Shown here: piece after piece, positions 46,401 through 57,153 of the stretch
How positions within the stretch are numbered: position 1 is the first letter of the stretch
How the letters are laid out: each line of letters begins with the position of its first letter
Origin: Caenorhabditis elegans
Lineage: Eukaryota > Nematoda > Chromadorea > Rhabditida > Rhabditidae
Assembly (NCBI RefSeq): GCF_000002985.6
Contig: NC_003283.11
Coordinates: forward strand, 14,632,001-14,696,000
Reading direction: 5' to 3'
Length of the DNA: 64,000 nucleotides
Position numbers and translations under genes: made by a program
Notes under the pieces: generated by a model
Databases searched by the model: none
Told to the model about the DNA's origin: nothing
Seen by the model: only the letters and a program-made list of their open reading frames with translations

Positions 46401-48320
46401 AGCTTTTAAAAAATTTTACAATTTTGTTTCAAAAGTATTGAAATTGTGCGCAAAAATGAAGTCGTCGACCAATAAGAAGAACGCGATGGGCGTGGCCAGT
46501 GTCGCTGATTGGTGGGCGTTTTTGCATGCTTTAATAAAGTATTCTGGGAAAGAAATCTGATATTGTTTGATGGGTGAAAAAAGTTTAAGATTTTTTTCCA
46601 AAATAAATTTTCTTAAAGCTTTCAAAATCTTTTCCTACTCCTAGACGTTCTTAAAGTTGTTCACTGAAACTCCTGAAGAATTTTATGAATTTTCAGACAT
46701 ATGTCTCACCCTTCCAAAAGTCGCTAAAATAGGACTTTGTGTAATTAGAGAAAAGGACATTCCCCGGAAATTAGATACGTACATAAATTACGCATCCTCC
46801 TTCCTCACACAAAATTTGTTGAGGTAGAGCTGTAGAACAGAAGTTATGACACATTCATTTGAAGCCATTTTATTACATTTTTGTTTTTGTAATGTGACAA
46901 TGTAATATTGTAAGATTAAATGGTATGAAAACGGTTAATTTGAAAGTAAGTCTTCACCAGTCACATGTTTTTGCTGAGTTGCAAAATTCTTGAGAGACCT
47001 ATATAAATGGGATTTTTTCCAGCAAATATCTCTACGATTAGACCTGAATCACAAAATTATAGGCTTTCTAAATCATTTTCTTAAATGATGTGATTCATTT
47101 TCAATTTATATACAATTTTGATCAAGCACTTCCCTGTAGACTAAGTACCCGGTACAATACAATTATATCACTTTGTTGTTTTTCTCGAAATATTTGACTT
47201 TAACTGAATAATTGTGGGTGTTGGAAAATGTCTGTTGCATTTGAAATCTGATTTAGCAAAAGATTTTCTAGAAAAAAATATGTATGGAAGTACCTTTTTT
47301 GTAGCTAATGTTTAATGTCCCATTTCCAGAAGCTATGAATACTGTTAATTTGATAAGTGAATCTACGTTCGAATAAACTAGCATTGTTTTGTAAAAACCT
47401 TTGGTTACCGAAGAAAAATCTAGAATTTCAACATTAGTTACATTAAACTTTGTTAGTTTTGTTAAAGTTACTTTTTTTACTATTTAATTTCAAGGAATTT
47501 TACTTCAACACATTCAAATATAATTTATAGCTGGCAAAGTTAAGATTTATTATTGGAGGCAAAAATTGCTGCCTGCCTATATTCAAGGCGATTTTTGCCC
47601 ACCTAGTGAATAGCTGTTCATCTCCTTTTATTTCATTTTTTGGGGAATGTATATGTCCAATGTATAAGCTAGTTAGATACCCCCATAAATTCGTAGTTTT
47701 GACTTGAAAATCTTTGTAGTCCAGGAATCCCAGGAATTGTAGGTGTGTAGTAATTGGGCAGCTGATAAATTTATTTAAAAGTAATTCATTTTCTTTAATG
47801 GGATTTTATAAATTTATTCAAAGATTCAATAAATCTTATCTATTTGCATACCAAGTTCCTCCGGTACTCTACTATATTAGGTAATCCAAGAAATAAAAAA
47901 TAAATGCATTCTTCTATTCAATGCCCTCTCTTCAAAAATATTTCTACAAAATTCAAACATCAATCATAGTAATTCAGTTTCGTATACCAACCAATAAAAC
48001 TTTTTTTTTCAAAAATCAAACACATTATTTCCTTCTTTTTTCCTCTGAATCAGTAACTCTAGATTTCTTTAATTCAACTAATGGTATACTTACAAATACT
48101 AACCTTTTTCTCCAAGCCTTCTTTTTCTTCTTTCCCCGCCAAGCTCCCACTCTCCTACGCCCCGCCCCCAATTTCTTTCGAGGAGGAGCGAGAAGACGTG
48201 CGGGCACAATTTTTCAGACCATCTTTTTGTTGCTCGGCCTTTTTCAAAAATTTCGATTCCAATTTCTTGTTTTATCTTGATTGAATTAAAAATTAATTAA
48301 ATTATTAAATTTCAGATAAA

Positions 48321-51300
48321 ATGGAAGAAGATGATTATCAGATAGGAGAAATGCAAAATTGCAGTTATTATGTAAGTTTCAGAAACTTTTAGGGAATTCT
48401 GAATGAGAAAAATTTCAGGGAACAGACGATGTGATAGGAAAAGTGTTCTTAATTGGAATATTTGCGACGTTAATTGCAGTCACATCCATAATCTTCAACA
48501 CATTCTACACGATCGTGTTTATTCGAAATCCATCCTTAAGGTTTCTGTCTAGCCATAAATCATCTGTTCATTATTTATTGGGAAAAACATTTTATGCAGT
48601 AAATAGTCAATATGATATGCTCAGTTTTTAATATGGTGTTGGAAAGAAAATTTTGATGGAAACCCCTAAAACGTAGCAAAAAAAAATTCCAAAATCTAAA
48701 AATACTACTATCGAACTCAAATTCTTTTTGCACAAACTCCAAATGTTGCAATTATTTTTTGAATTTAATTTTTTCACATTCAACATTTTTCTACTTTCTG
48801 GCCTGAAACTTCTAAAAACAAATTAGCTACCAAATTTTCAGCATCCATGTAGCAAAATTTATGATTTTGGAGAAAAAATTTTTAGGATAAAACTGTTCGA
48901 TTATTTTTTCAAAAATTAAAAATATCACAATGTGAAAAGCACTTTTATCCAGTAGCCAAAAAATACGGTCTCGACGCGATCGGAAAAAAAAATTGCGTAA
49001 AAAAATACCGCTGAAGAAGGAACTGGGAAACTACAGTACTCTTCAAAGATGCATAATCCATTTTTTGTGATGAAATTTGTAATTTCCGAAACTCGGAAAA
49101 AAAAATTGATATCGTAATTTGATATTACAGTACTCCTTAAAGGCGCTCACTCTTTTGCGTCCTTCCCTTTAGAAAACATTTCGTTTCGCCAAGACCCAAT
49201 AGCGTAATTTTGCATAGAAAAACTTAGAACATGAAAACTGTTTCCAAGTTCTTCATAGGCAATTGAAAACTGGTACGAACTGAAACTGATACATCCTTGT
49301 TTACAGTTTTATTTTAAACCTACCTACCTAAATAACTAATCTGTTTTTTTTCCAGATTTCCTGCAGATTTAAAATCGAACGTAGATCATTCATAATAATC
49401 CATAACATTTCAGACGTAGCGGCCTCTTCTACTTTGGCGTCATCGCCGTCATTGACATCATCATGGGCATCAATTATATTGCTGTTATGGTTGTTCCAGT
49501 AAGTCGATTCTAATATTATTAAACCTTGACTCATGAACATGTGGGTGTGGGGTTTAGAATCAGTTAGCGCCCCGTGCAAGAAAGCAGCAATCATATAAAA
49601 CTTCGTATATTGGATAATAAAATCTGTGGAAAACTTAAGTCATGAGATTTTTATTACTGGAAAAAATAAAGAAAAAGTGTAAGGAAGGTGTTGCGTTTCG
49701 CAACTGGTAATTCGAGATCCGGTGGGGAAACTTCTAGAAGAAATTTTCAGAAGTTTTGCTTCGAACTGAAAGTGTAATCTGATATAGTCATTGTGATGAT
49801 TGGTTCTCAGATTTCTTGAAAATTAGAGCCGCTGAAGTTTTTTTTTTTGTTGAAAAGATGGGGTTCAGAATAGAAAATTAGGAGTTGATGTCATTGGAAA
49901 AGTGCACAAAAGGGGCGTCTAATTTTGATAGCCACAATTAAAATTTTATGAAATACGGGATTTTTTTTTCTGCGCAAACGCTTTTGGCTTTCAAGCTTCT
50001 TCATATTTGAAAATTTGAATAATGACGGTGAAAATATATAACCTCGAACACGGTCATGTGTCGATTTACGCAGATCATGTACTCCCCGAGGAGAAGTGTG
50101 CATTATTTTTGGAAATGGGTATGTTAAAATCGGAATAGTTGAAAACTAAGAAAAATGTTTCCAGAAGTTTTTAACGGTAAAACATCTAGCTTCACTTTTA
50201 GATAAATGTAAAATAACGATAACTGTCTAAATTGCCGAAAAGCATTACATCTCAAAATTAAAGCGAATTTGAAAAACGGTGCATATACCTTCAAATATCA
50301 CTTGAATAGAAACATTTTGCAAAAAAAAAACTTTGCTCCTCATTTTTTGATTTCATTATCCAACATCAGAAGTTGACCAATCACCGACCCACTTTATACC
50401 ACTTAACCCATTTCTAAAAGCCACTCTTTCGCACTTCCCCTGGGGGTTTCCGAGACCCCCAGAGGAAGTTTATATTTTTTGAAATTCAGAACAAAATAAT
50501 TTCCAAAGTTATTTATTCCAGGTGTACATGGACTATTACTTGTATCTACCATTATGGCACATTTTTCTGTCCTATTTCCGAATTGTGATGGCCGAGTCGA
50601 ATATGGCCATGTTTGCATCGATGCTCATGATCGTGTTGGCAACAACTGAACGGTTCTTGAAAACTTTTGATGGAAAGGCGATATCTGTATGTCGAAAGTT
50701 TCTGGAAAGGAATCGGTATGGTGTCAGTGCATTTTGCATTTTCTTGGCGTGTGCCTACAAATATGTCATATATTACGAGTTGGATGTAGATCATCATCCA
50801 CATTGCACTGATTTTATGTAAGTTTTCTTTTCTCTTTTTTGTTAGATTTTTTAAATAACCAAATATTTTTAGGGAGTACGAGATCATCGCAGGACCATAT
50901 GCAATGGATCCGAACTATCGGTTCTATTTTATGTTCTTATTGAGAAACACTTTGGATAGGATCCTTCCGTTCCTTGTACTTCTAACTATGAACATTATGA
51001 TCGTGAAAGCAGTGAAAGAAGATGAGAGGCAGAAATTGCAAAAAGAATCGGTTGTCAGCAATGGGAAGTCGGTGAATGTGAAATCGCATCGAAGAAATGT
51101 GAAGGATGCGACAAGGGCATTAATCAGTCTCGTCTCCATTTATCTTTTGTCGCAATCTCTTCAGGTAAAAACTAAAAATATATTTTTTGAGAGAGAAACT
51201 TATATCGTATTTCAGGTTTTTCTAACAGTATGGGAGACCATCAATCGTTCGAGCCTCGAGGATGGATTTCCAACTATGTACTCTTATCTAAATGATATAG

Positions 51301-51637
51301 TTTCAATCTTTACCCTTTTGGCAAGGTATGGGAAATTCAAATTCAGTGCAAAATCTAAAACCAGCAAGTTTTCAGTTGTCTTCGCTTCCCGATATATTTC
51401 TGCTGCAATCGGCTAATCCACACGGCTTCCGTTGATACTCTCCATGGAATGCGAATCACTTGTTTAATGGGCAATTCGAAAAAGCCACAGGAATACTCTC
51501 CGATCCATGGTATTCCGAATTCTTTGGAGTGTGGTGGTGCTGGTGACGGTGGATCGAAGATGTCGTTAAGTTCTCCAGAAAGTATCTCGAAGCCATCGGC
51601 AGTTTATGATGAAAAACTTCAAGAGTGGCGGTTGTAA
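48321..51637 (+). CDS. Rhodopsin-like (class A) GPCR, probably a neuropeptide receptor
   Basis: Seven exons (48321-48371, 48419-48540, 49414-49498, 50522-50817, 50873-51164, 51216-51325, 51376-51637) give 405 residues, all in phase. The N-terminus has a possible glycosylation site (MQNCSYY). TM1 is VFLIGIFATLIAVTSIIFNT followed by FYTIVFIRNPSLR. TM3 ends MLMIVLATTERFLKTF, where the usual (D/E)RY is TERF. There is a conserved-type Cys in DVDHHPHCTDFM. TM5 is LDRILPFLVLLTMNIMIVKA. A basic loop precedes TM6 (ATRALISLVSIYLLSQSLQ). TM7 reads NDIVSIFTLLASCLRFPIYF, with RFPIYFCCN in place of NPxxY. The gapped NDxxS...RFPxY style resembles nematode FMRFamide-receptor-like GPCRs; the ligand is unknown. 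Introns of 0.87 and 1.0 kb carry repeats. Confidence 0.75.
48956..49200. repeat. Dispersed inverted repeat (GGTCTCG / CAGTACTC family), copy 3
   Basis: The left part AAATACGGTCTCGACGCGAT with CTACAGTACTCTTCAAAG faces the right part ATTACAGTACTCCTTAAAGG, CGCTCACTC, TTTCGCCAAGACCC. It sits in a GPCR intron. Confidence 0.75.
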
Positions 51638-51823
51638 ACGGGTTCATGAATTGTCTCATTTGATTACCTATTTGTTTTTAATTTGCTCCAATTTTTCTTA
51701 TTTTTAAAAAGTGTTTCATATAAATTTTAGATTTGATATAAATTTTTTGTTTCGAAATTCAACACAAAAACAAACAGAAAACTTTACAGGAACAAATTCA
51801 AAGTAGAACATGAGATTAATAAT

Positions 51824-53477
51824 TTACAAGTCACTGAGATCATCAAAATTACGACCGTATTTCTTGCTGGGCACGAATGGTTCCCATCGTGACGCCGGAT
51901 AAATGTGCTTATTCTTTTCGTACCAACTACGAAGTACTATTTTCGCTGGATGAGATTCTCCATAGTCAAGTGCAGCATCTTGGCGTATACGAACATCGGA
52001 AGCCGAATCGAACACGAACAGCGGACCAGTCTTTCCCATTGCTTTTGTGACTATAAAGTCTTGGAACGTGTAGAAATGTGGTATGATGAGATCCTCTTTG
52101 ACGAACATCAGATTCTCGGCTGTGCACGATTTAAGCTCCGTGAATTCCTTTTTCAGAGCCTGAAAATGAATATTTATAAATATTTTTTGATTTGTTGAAA
52201 AAAAAAAACAATTAAAAAATATTTTAGAGGGGAAGTAAAGTTTGTGGGTTTTTGCCCGAAACGGTCGAATTTCATAAATTGCCTTCTCAAAAAATTTCCA
52301 AAAAAATAAATACATAGAACACTTTTTTTTTATTTTCTGAAGTTCATTATTACCTCAATGGCTCTTCCTAGACATTGCGAAATCGTGTTTCCTTTCTTGA
52401 TTTTCATATTTTTCCGATGTGAAGATCCATCCCAATAGGCGTAGGCAACTGTAATTTCCTCGTTTTTCTCGGCATCTTGCTTCACACGCCACTCGGCTGC
52501 CAATGATTCTTTCTTTCTGAAACCAGACTTATTATTTTTTATTTATTTGTTCACCGGGATGATCTACACCCGCCAAAATTTGAAATGTCGTTGTTTTTTC
52601 TTCTAGAACTCACTTTCTCAAGAACTCCTCTCGTTCTTTATCAGGCAGGAAGCTTGTGTCGACAGTTGGGTCCATTCCAACGCGCTGCAAACATTTTTCG
52701 CTTTAATTTTTTCTTTTTAATTATTATTCTTACCTTTTTCGGGATAATTGGTGCAGCATCTTCTTCGTCCTCTTCGTCATCAAATGCAAACGATAAAAAT
52801 CGCTTCTGAAATTAGCAATATTAAAACAGTTTTTCTCGAATGTTCTACAAAAATGTTTTATATCTGCGTTTCCTCACACTCTCACCTGCCCTCAATTTTT
52901 CTTTCTCGAAAGTTCTCAAATTTTTAGAAATCTGGTATAAAAGACTCTTTCGACGAGAAATCTCTAGTCAATTGAACTACAACTGCTACCCGAGTCTAGA
53001 GCCTACAACCAAATTTCTACAGCAATCCTTCACATTTACCTGGGTATGTTTTGCAACGTGTTCTTCTTTTTCTCGAGCTTCTTGTGAATCTTTAGATTGA
53101 GTAGAAGATGATTGGTCTCCCCGGGCCACTTGTAGATCTCTATAAGGTACACATTTTTATTGTGAGGCTCTCCAAAATGTAGAAAATCGAACCTGTTTGA
53201 AATTTCGTTTTTCTGAATATTTTTCATATCATCCAATGATACCAAGCCATAGGTTTTAGACTTCACGACTTCTTCGACTGTTTCATAGTTTGCCATGAAT
53301 TTATTCGTAATTCCGACCCTGCCTGCAAAATTTGTAGTTTTAATAATTAAAAAGGGGTTTCACCATACATTTTTCTTTGTCTTCTTCAAGCTTTCGCAAT
53401 TGTTGTTCGATATCTTCCTTTTCACGCTCACGTTTCTTTGCCAAATGAATCAAGCGGCCTTCGTCGGCGCGGGACAT
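51824..53477 (-). CDS. FAM50 / XAP5 family nuclear protein
   Basis: Seven exons (53477-53369, 53322-53193, 53139-53040, 52805-52734, 52684-52614, 52516-52354, 52159-51824) give 326 residues in consistent phase. The coiled N-terminus is [20 protein letters not shown]; then [20 protein letters not shown] and [10 protein letters not shown], as in FAM50; an acidic [37 protein letters not shown]; the XAP5 domain with [20 protein letters not shown] and [12 protein letters not shown]; and the very conserved end [43 protein letters not shown]. Human FAM50A is a nuclear, spliceosome-associated protein; the same role is inferred. It diverges from daf-21 across 686 bp. From memory it is C47E8.4. Confidence 0.92.
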
Positions 53478-54163
53478 TTTATTAACTGCAAAAATAAAAT
53501 AAAAACCAATGAAAGCAATATTTTTCAACGAGTTCAATATTGAGAGTGACATATAGTTTATTTCGGGATTTTATTTAATATAGAATAATAATTTTAGATT
53601 TTTTTTTGGTGCAAAAATACCAAAAAAACGTCTTTTCGACGAAGTAATCTGAAAAAAATGAAGAAAAAACAATTCAAACTAAAAACAAGAAAATGTTTGT
53701 GGCCTAGTTACCTATTCTGCAAAACTTCGGCCAGGTGCTGAAAACGCGCTCTATTGACAATTTTCGTCGAGAATTTTCCGCCGAAAAGGGCAATTTGAAA
53801 ACCAACCAATCAAATTGAAAGGCCACGCCCTCCTTCGAGAACATTTCGCATCTTGTTCAAAATTTAGACCTTCAATTACGCCTCAGAGCTCTGATATTCC
53901 CAGTTCTTTCGGTTTTCGGGTGAAGATTTTTGGTTTTCCTCTCACTAATATGGCTTTTATGTTAATCACGGATCATTGTTTTTGATTTTTAAAGGTTTTT
54001 GAACAATAGTTTTAGGCCTAAAATTAGTTCATTTCTAGATAAGGTTATAATGTGTTTTTAGTTTCGAAATCATTCGCCATGCGTGCTCTTTCATTCATTG
54101 AATCGTTATAAAGTTCTATTCAGTTTTTGTTGCTCGATTGTTAATTGATATTTTTCCAGAACC
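53478..54163. promoter_or_regulatory. Divergent promoter of the FAM50 gene and daf-21
   Basis: Contains two heat-shock-element dimers (53771-53778 and 53834-53841), a CCAATCA box near 53806 and GGCCACGCCC at 53821. The daf-21 trans-splice acceptor TTTTTCCAG ends at 54159, four bases before the ATG. Confidence 0.65.
53771..53841 (+). promoter_or_regulatory. Heat-shock-element-like pairs
   Basis: GAATTTTC (GAAnnTTC) at 53771-53778 and TTCGAGAA (TTCnnGAA) at 53834-53841, about 390 and 325 bp before the daf-21 ATG. Both are two-unit inverted arrays; HSF-1 binding is inferred from the known control of Hsp90 genes. Confidence 0.5.
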
Positions 54164-56425
54164 ATGTCCGAGAACGCCGAAACCTTCGCATTCCAGGCTG
54201 AGATTGCTCAGTTGATGAGCTTGATCATCAACACTTTCTACAGTAACAAGGAAATCTACTTGCGTGAATTGATCTCAAACGCCTCCGATGCTCTTGACAA
54301 GATTCGCTACCAGGTTTGTTTTTTCGCTTCTGAGTCAATTTTTTAAAATATCGGTTTTAGGCACTCACCGAGCCATCCGAGCTTGACACTGGAAAGGAAT
54401 TGTTCATCAAAATTACTCCAAACAAGGAGGAAAAGACCCTTACCATTATGGATACCGGAATCGGAATGACCAAGGCCGATCTTGTCAACAACCTTGGAAC
54501 CATTGCCAAGTCTGGAACCAAGGCCTTCATGGAGGCTCTTCAAGCTGGAGCTGATATTTCCATGATTGGTCAGTTCGGAGTCGGATTCTACTCTGCTTTC
54601 CTTGTCGCCGATAAGGTTGTCGTCACATCCAAGAACAACGATGATGACAGCTATCAATGGGAGTCTTCCGCAGGAGGTTCTTTCGTCGTTCGTCCATTCA
54701 ATGACCCAGAGGTCACCCGTGGAACGAAGATTGTCATGCACATCAAGGAGGATCAGATTGACTTCCTCGAGGAGCGCAAGATCAAGGAGATCGTTAAGAA
54801 GCATTCTCAGTTCATCGGATACCCAATCAAGCTTGTGGTTGAGAAGGAGCGTGAGAAGGAGGTTGAAGATGAGGAGGCTGTCGAGGCTAAGGATGAGGAG
54901 AAGAAGGAGGGAGAGGTCGAGAACGTCGCTGACGACGCTGACAAGAAGAAGACCAAGAAAATCAAGGAGAAGTACTTCGAAGACGAAGAGCTTAACAAGA
55001 CCAAGCCAATCTGGACCAGAAACCCAGACGATATCTCCAACGAAGAATATGCTGAGTTCTACAAGGTATTTTTAGTTTTAATTATTTTATGGCAATAATT
55101 CCATTAATTTCAGAGCTTGTCCAATGACTGGGAAGATCATCTTGCCGTCAAGCATTTCTCCGTTGAGGGACAACTTGAATTCCGTGCTCTTCTCTTCGTC
55201 CCACAAAGAGCTCCATTTGATCTCTTCGAGAACAAGAAGAGCAAGAACTCCATCAAGCTCTACGTTCGTCGTGTCTTCATCATGGAGAACTGCGAAGAGC
55301 TCATGCCAGAATACCTTAACTTCATCAAGGGAGTCGTCGATTCTGAGGATCTTCCACTTAACATCTCTCGTGAAATGCTCCAGCAATCCAAGATCTTGAA
55401 GGTCATCCGTAAGAATCTTGTCAAGAAGTGCATGGAGCTTATCGACGAGGTTGCCGAGGACAAAGACAACTTCAAGAAGTTCTACGAGCAATTCGGAAAG
55501 AATCTCAAGCTCGGAATCCACGAGGACTCTACTAACCGCAAGAAGCTTTCCGATTTCCTTCGCTACTCTACCTCCGCTGGAGATGAGCCAACTTCCCTCA
55601 AGGAATACGTTTCCCGCATGAAGGAGAACCAAACTCAAATCTACTACATCACCGGAGAGTCCAAGGATGTTGTTGCTGCTTCAGCTTTCGTCGAGCGTGT
55701 TAAGAGCCGCGGATTCGAAGTCCTCTACATGTGCGACCCAATTGATGAGTACTGCGTCCAACAACTCAAGGAGTATGATGGAAAGAAGCTTGTCTCCGTC
55801 ACCAAGGAAGGACTCGAGCTCCCAGAAACCGAGGAGGAGAAGAAGAAGTTCGAAGAGGACAAGGTTGCCTACGAAAACCTTTGCAAGGTCATCAAGGACA
55901 TTTTGGAGAAGAAGGTTGAGAAGGTTGGAGTTTCTAACCGTCTTGTCTCTTCCCCATGCTGCATTGTCACTTCCGAGTACGGATGGTCCGCTAACATGGA
56001 GCGCATCATGAAAGCTCAAGCTCTTCGTGATTCCTCTACTATGGGATACATGGCCGCCAAGAAGCATCTCGAAATCAACCCAGACCACGCTATCATGAAG
56101 TAAGTTACCCAAAAACTATTTTAAAATGAACATTCACAAACGTTTTTGCTATTTCAGGACACTTCGTGATCGTGTCGAGGTCGATAAGAATGACAAGACC
56201 GTTAAGGATTTGGTTGTTCTTCTTTTCGAGACTGCTCTTCTCGCTTCCGGATTCTCCCTTGAGGAGCCACAATCTCACGCTTCCCGCATCTACAGAATGA
56301 TCAAGCTTGGTCTCGATATCGGAGATGACGAAATTGAAGATTCTGCTGTTCCATCATCGTGCACCGCTGAGGCCAAGATTGAGGGAGCTGAGGAGGATGC
56401 TTCCCGCATGGAGGAGGTCGACTAA
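54164..56425 (+). CDS. daf-21: Cytosolic Hsp90 molecular chaperone
   Basis: Four exons (54164-54313, 54361-55065, 55114-56099, 56158-56425) encode 702 residues, the expected length. Hsp90 is an ATP-dependent dimeric chaperone for kinases, receptors and other clients. In C. elegans daf-21 is required for chemosensory signalling, with a known dauer-constitutive allele. The N-terminal ATPase has [28 protein letters not shown] and [17 protein letters not shown]. The charged linker is at about residues 215-260 ([20 protein letters not shown]). The middle domain has [20 protein letters not shown] and [19 protein letters not shown], with the catalytic Arg in the latter. The C-terminus dimerises and ends MEEVD, the TPR cochaperone site. 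Codon use is strongly biased (GGA, CTT/CTC, AAG), as in highly expressed genes. Polyadenylation signal AATAAA at 56517-56522. Confidence 0.99.
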
Positions 56426-56636
56426 ACATCCTATTTAATTTATCATTTGTTACGAGAAGATCTCCCCAAAAGCCCCTCCACAGTTTTATTCATTGTTTTC
56501 CTGTCTATCGAACCCAAATAAAGTTCCGTAATTAATTTCATCAATGTTTTTTTTTGCAAACGTGAACTTTTGAAGAAGCACATTTGAACAGTTTAGATAC
56601 TCGAGGGAAATTAAACAGTTTTAGTTTATACGAAAC

Positions 56637-56920
56637 ATGATTGCAATCTTATTCGAGTTGGCATGTTTCCTGATCTTGGCCAGTGCTGTTTGCTGCATCA
56701 TTCCAGAACCGGTTTATACATGAGTTGGAGATGAGTTTAATATCTTTTCATGTTTCAGGAAAAGCCATTCAATCCACCTCCACGTCCAAATTTCAATTAT
56801 AACCTCTGGGATCCTGTCAATGAAGATTTCGAAGGACGCAAGTTGGATGTTCGTTGGTGGAATCCGGAAGAAGAAGATGAAGATGAAATTGTTCCAATCC
56901 CACCAAACCTTGCTGTCTAA
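56637..56920 (+). CDS. Small secreted acidic peptide-like protein, 78 residues
   Basis: Two exons: 56637-56711, encoding a signal peptide (MIAILFELACFLILASAVCC, IIPEP), and 56759-56920, encoding EKPFNPPPRPNFNYNLWDPV, NEDFEGRKLDVRWWNPEEED and EDEIVPIPPNLAV with stop TAA at 56918-56920. The mature part has Pro-rich, Trp/Asn-rich and Asp/Glu-rich patches and no cysteine. It starts only 115 bp after the daf-21 AATAAA, with an AACAGTTTTAG acceptor just upstream of the ATG, the arrangement of downstream genes in C. elegans operons. Its own AATAAA is at 56941. I do not know the family; it looks extracellular. Confidence 0.7.
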
Positions 56921-57044
56921 TCTCTCATTTTATTTCTAAAAATAAAAATTTTTCGATAATCGTTTTATGAACATATGCTTATTCTCTTGAAAAATCCGCT
57001 TTCCGCGCACGCAAATCTGTTGATGCGTGCTCAAATTGACATCC

Positions 57045-57058
57045 GTTACCATGCCAAC
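57045..57058 (+). promoter_or_regulatory. X-box-like RFX/DAF-19 site
   Basis: GTTACCATGCCAAC fits the C. elegans X-box (GTHNYY AT RRNAAC) at all but one position. It lies 96 bp before the ATG of the GAS8-like gene, the usual distance for DAF-19 targets. Confidence 0.55.
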
Positions 57059-57153
57059 TCTTTCCAACTGCCCTTGAGAAATTGAAAGCAGCTTTACTGA
57101 GCTCTTTCTGTGTTCCGGGCTCTCTTTGCAGTCTGTGCTCACTCCTATTAATT

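Larger units (their letters stand above)
36394..48320. other. About 12 kb gene-poor region
   Basis: No exon set with consistent phase was found, apart from one isolated ORF (43267-43496, minus). It contains a GCCGGCAA-rich degenerate repeat (36440-36690), many GCCTACC-type patches, a G17 tract (42584-42600), a short hairpin GAGATAATCGGGTTATCTC at 44160-44178 and a CT- and GC-rich block before the GPCR gene (48110-48200). It may be a long intron of the minus-strand gene at 35897 or cis-regulatory DNA of the GPCR gene. Confidence 0.5.

Noticed and set aside
41397-48284. Assorted 60-119 codon frames in the gene desert
   Set aside because: Low-complexity Phe/Lys/Ser runs from poly-T and poly-A; no phase-consistent exon set. 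Only 43267-43496 was kept, at low confidence.
54343-56112. Long antisense frames across daf-21 (up to 183 codons)
   Set aside because: They mirror the biased codon use of a highly expressed Hsp90 gene; the plus strand is proven by conserved Hsp90 motifs.
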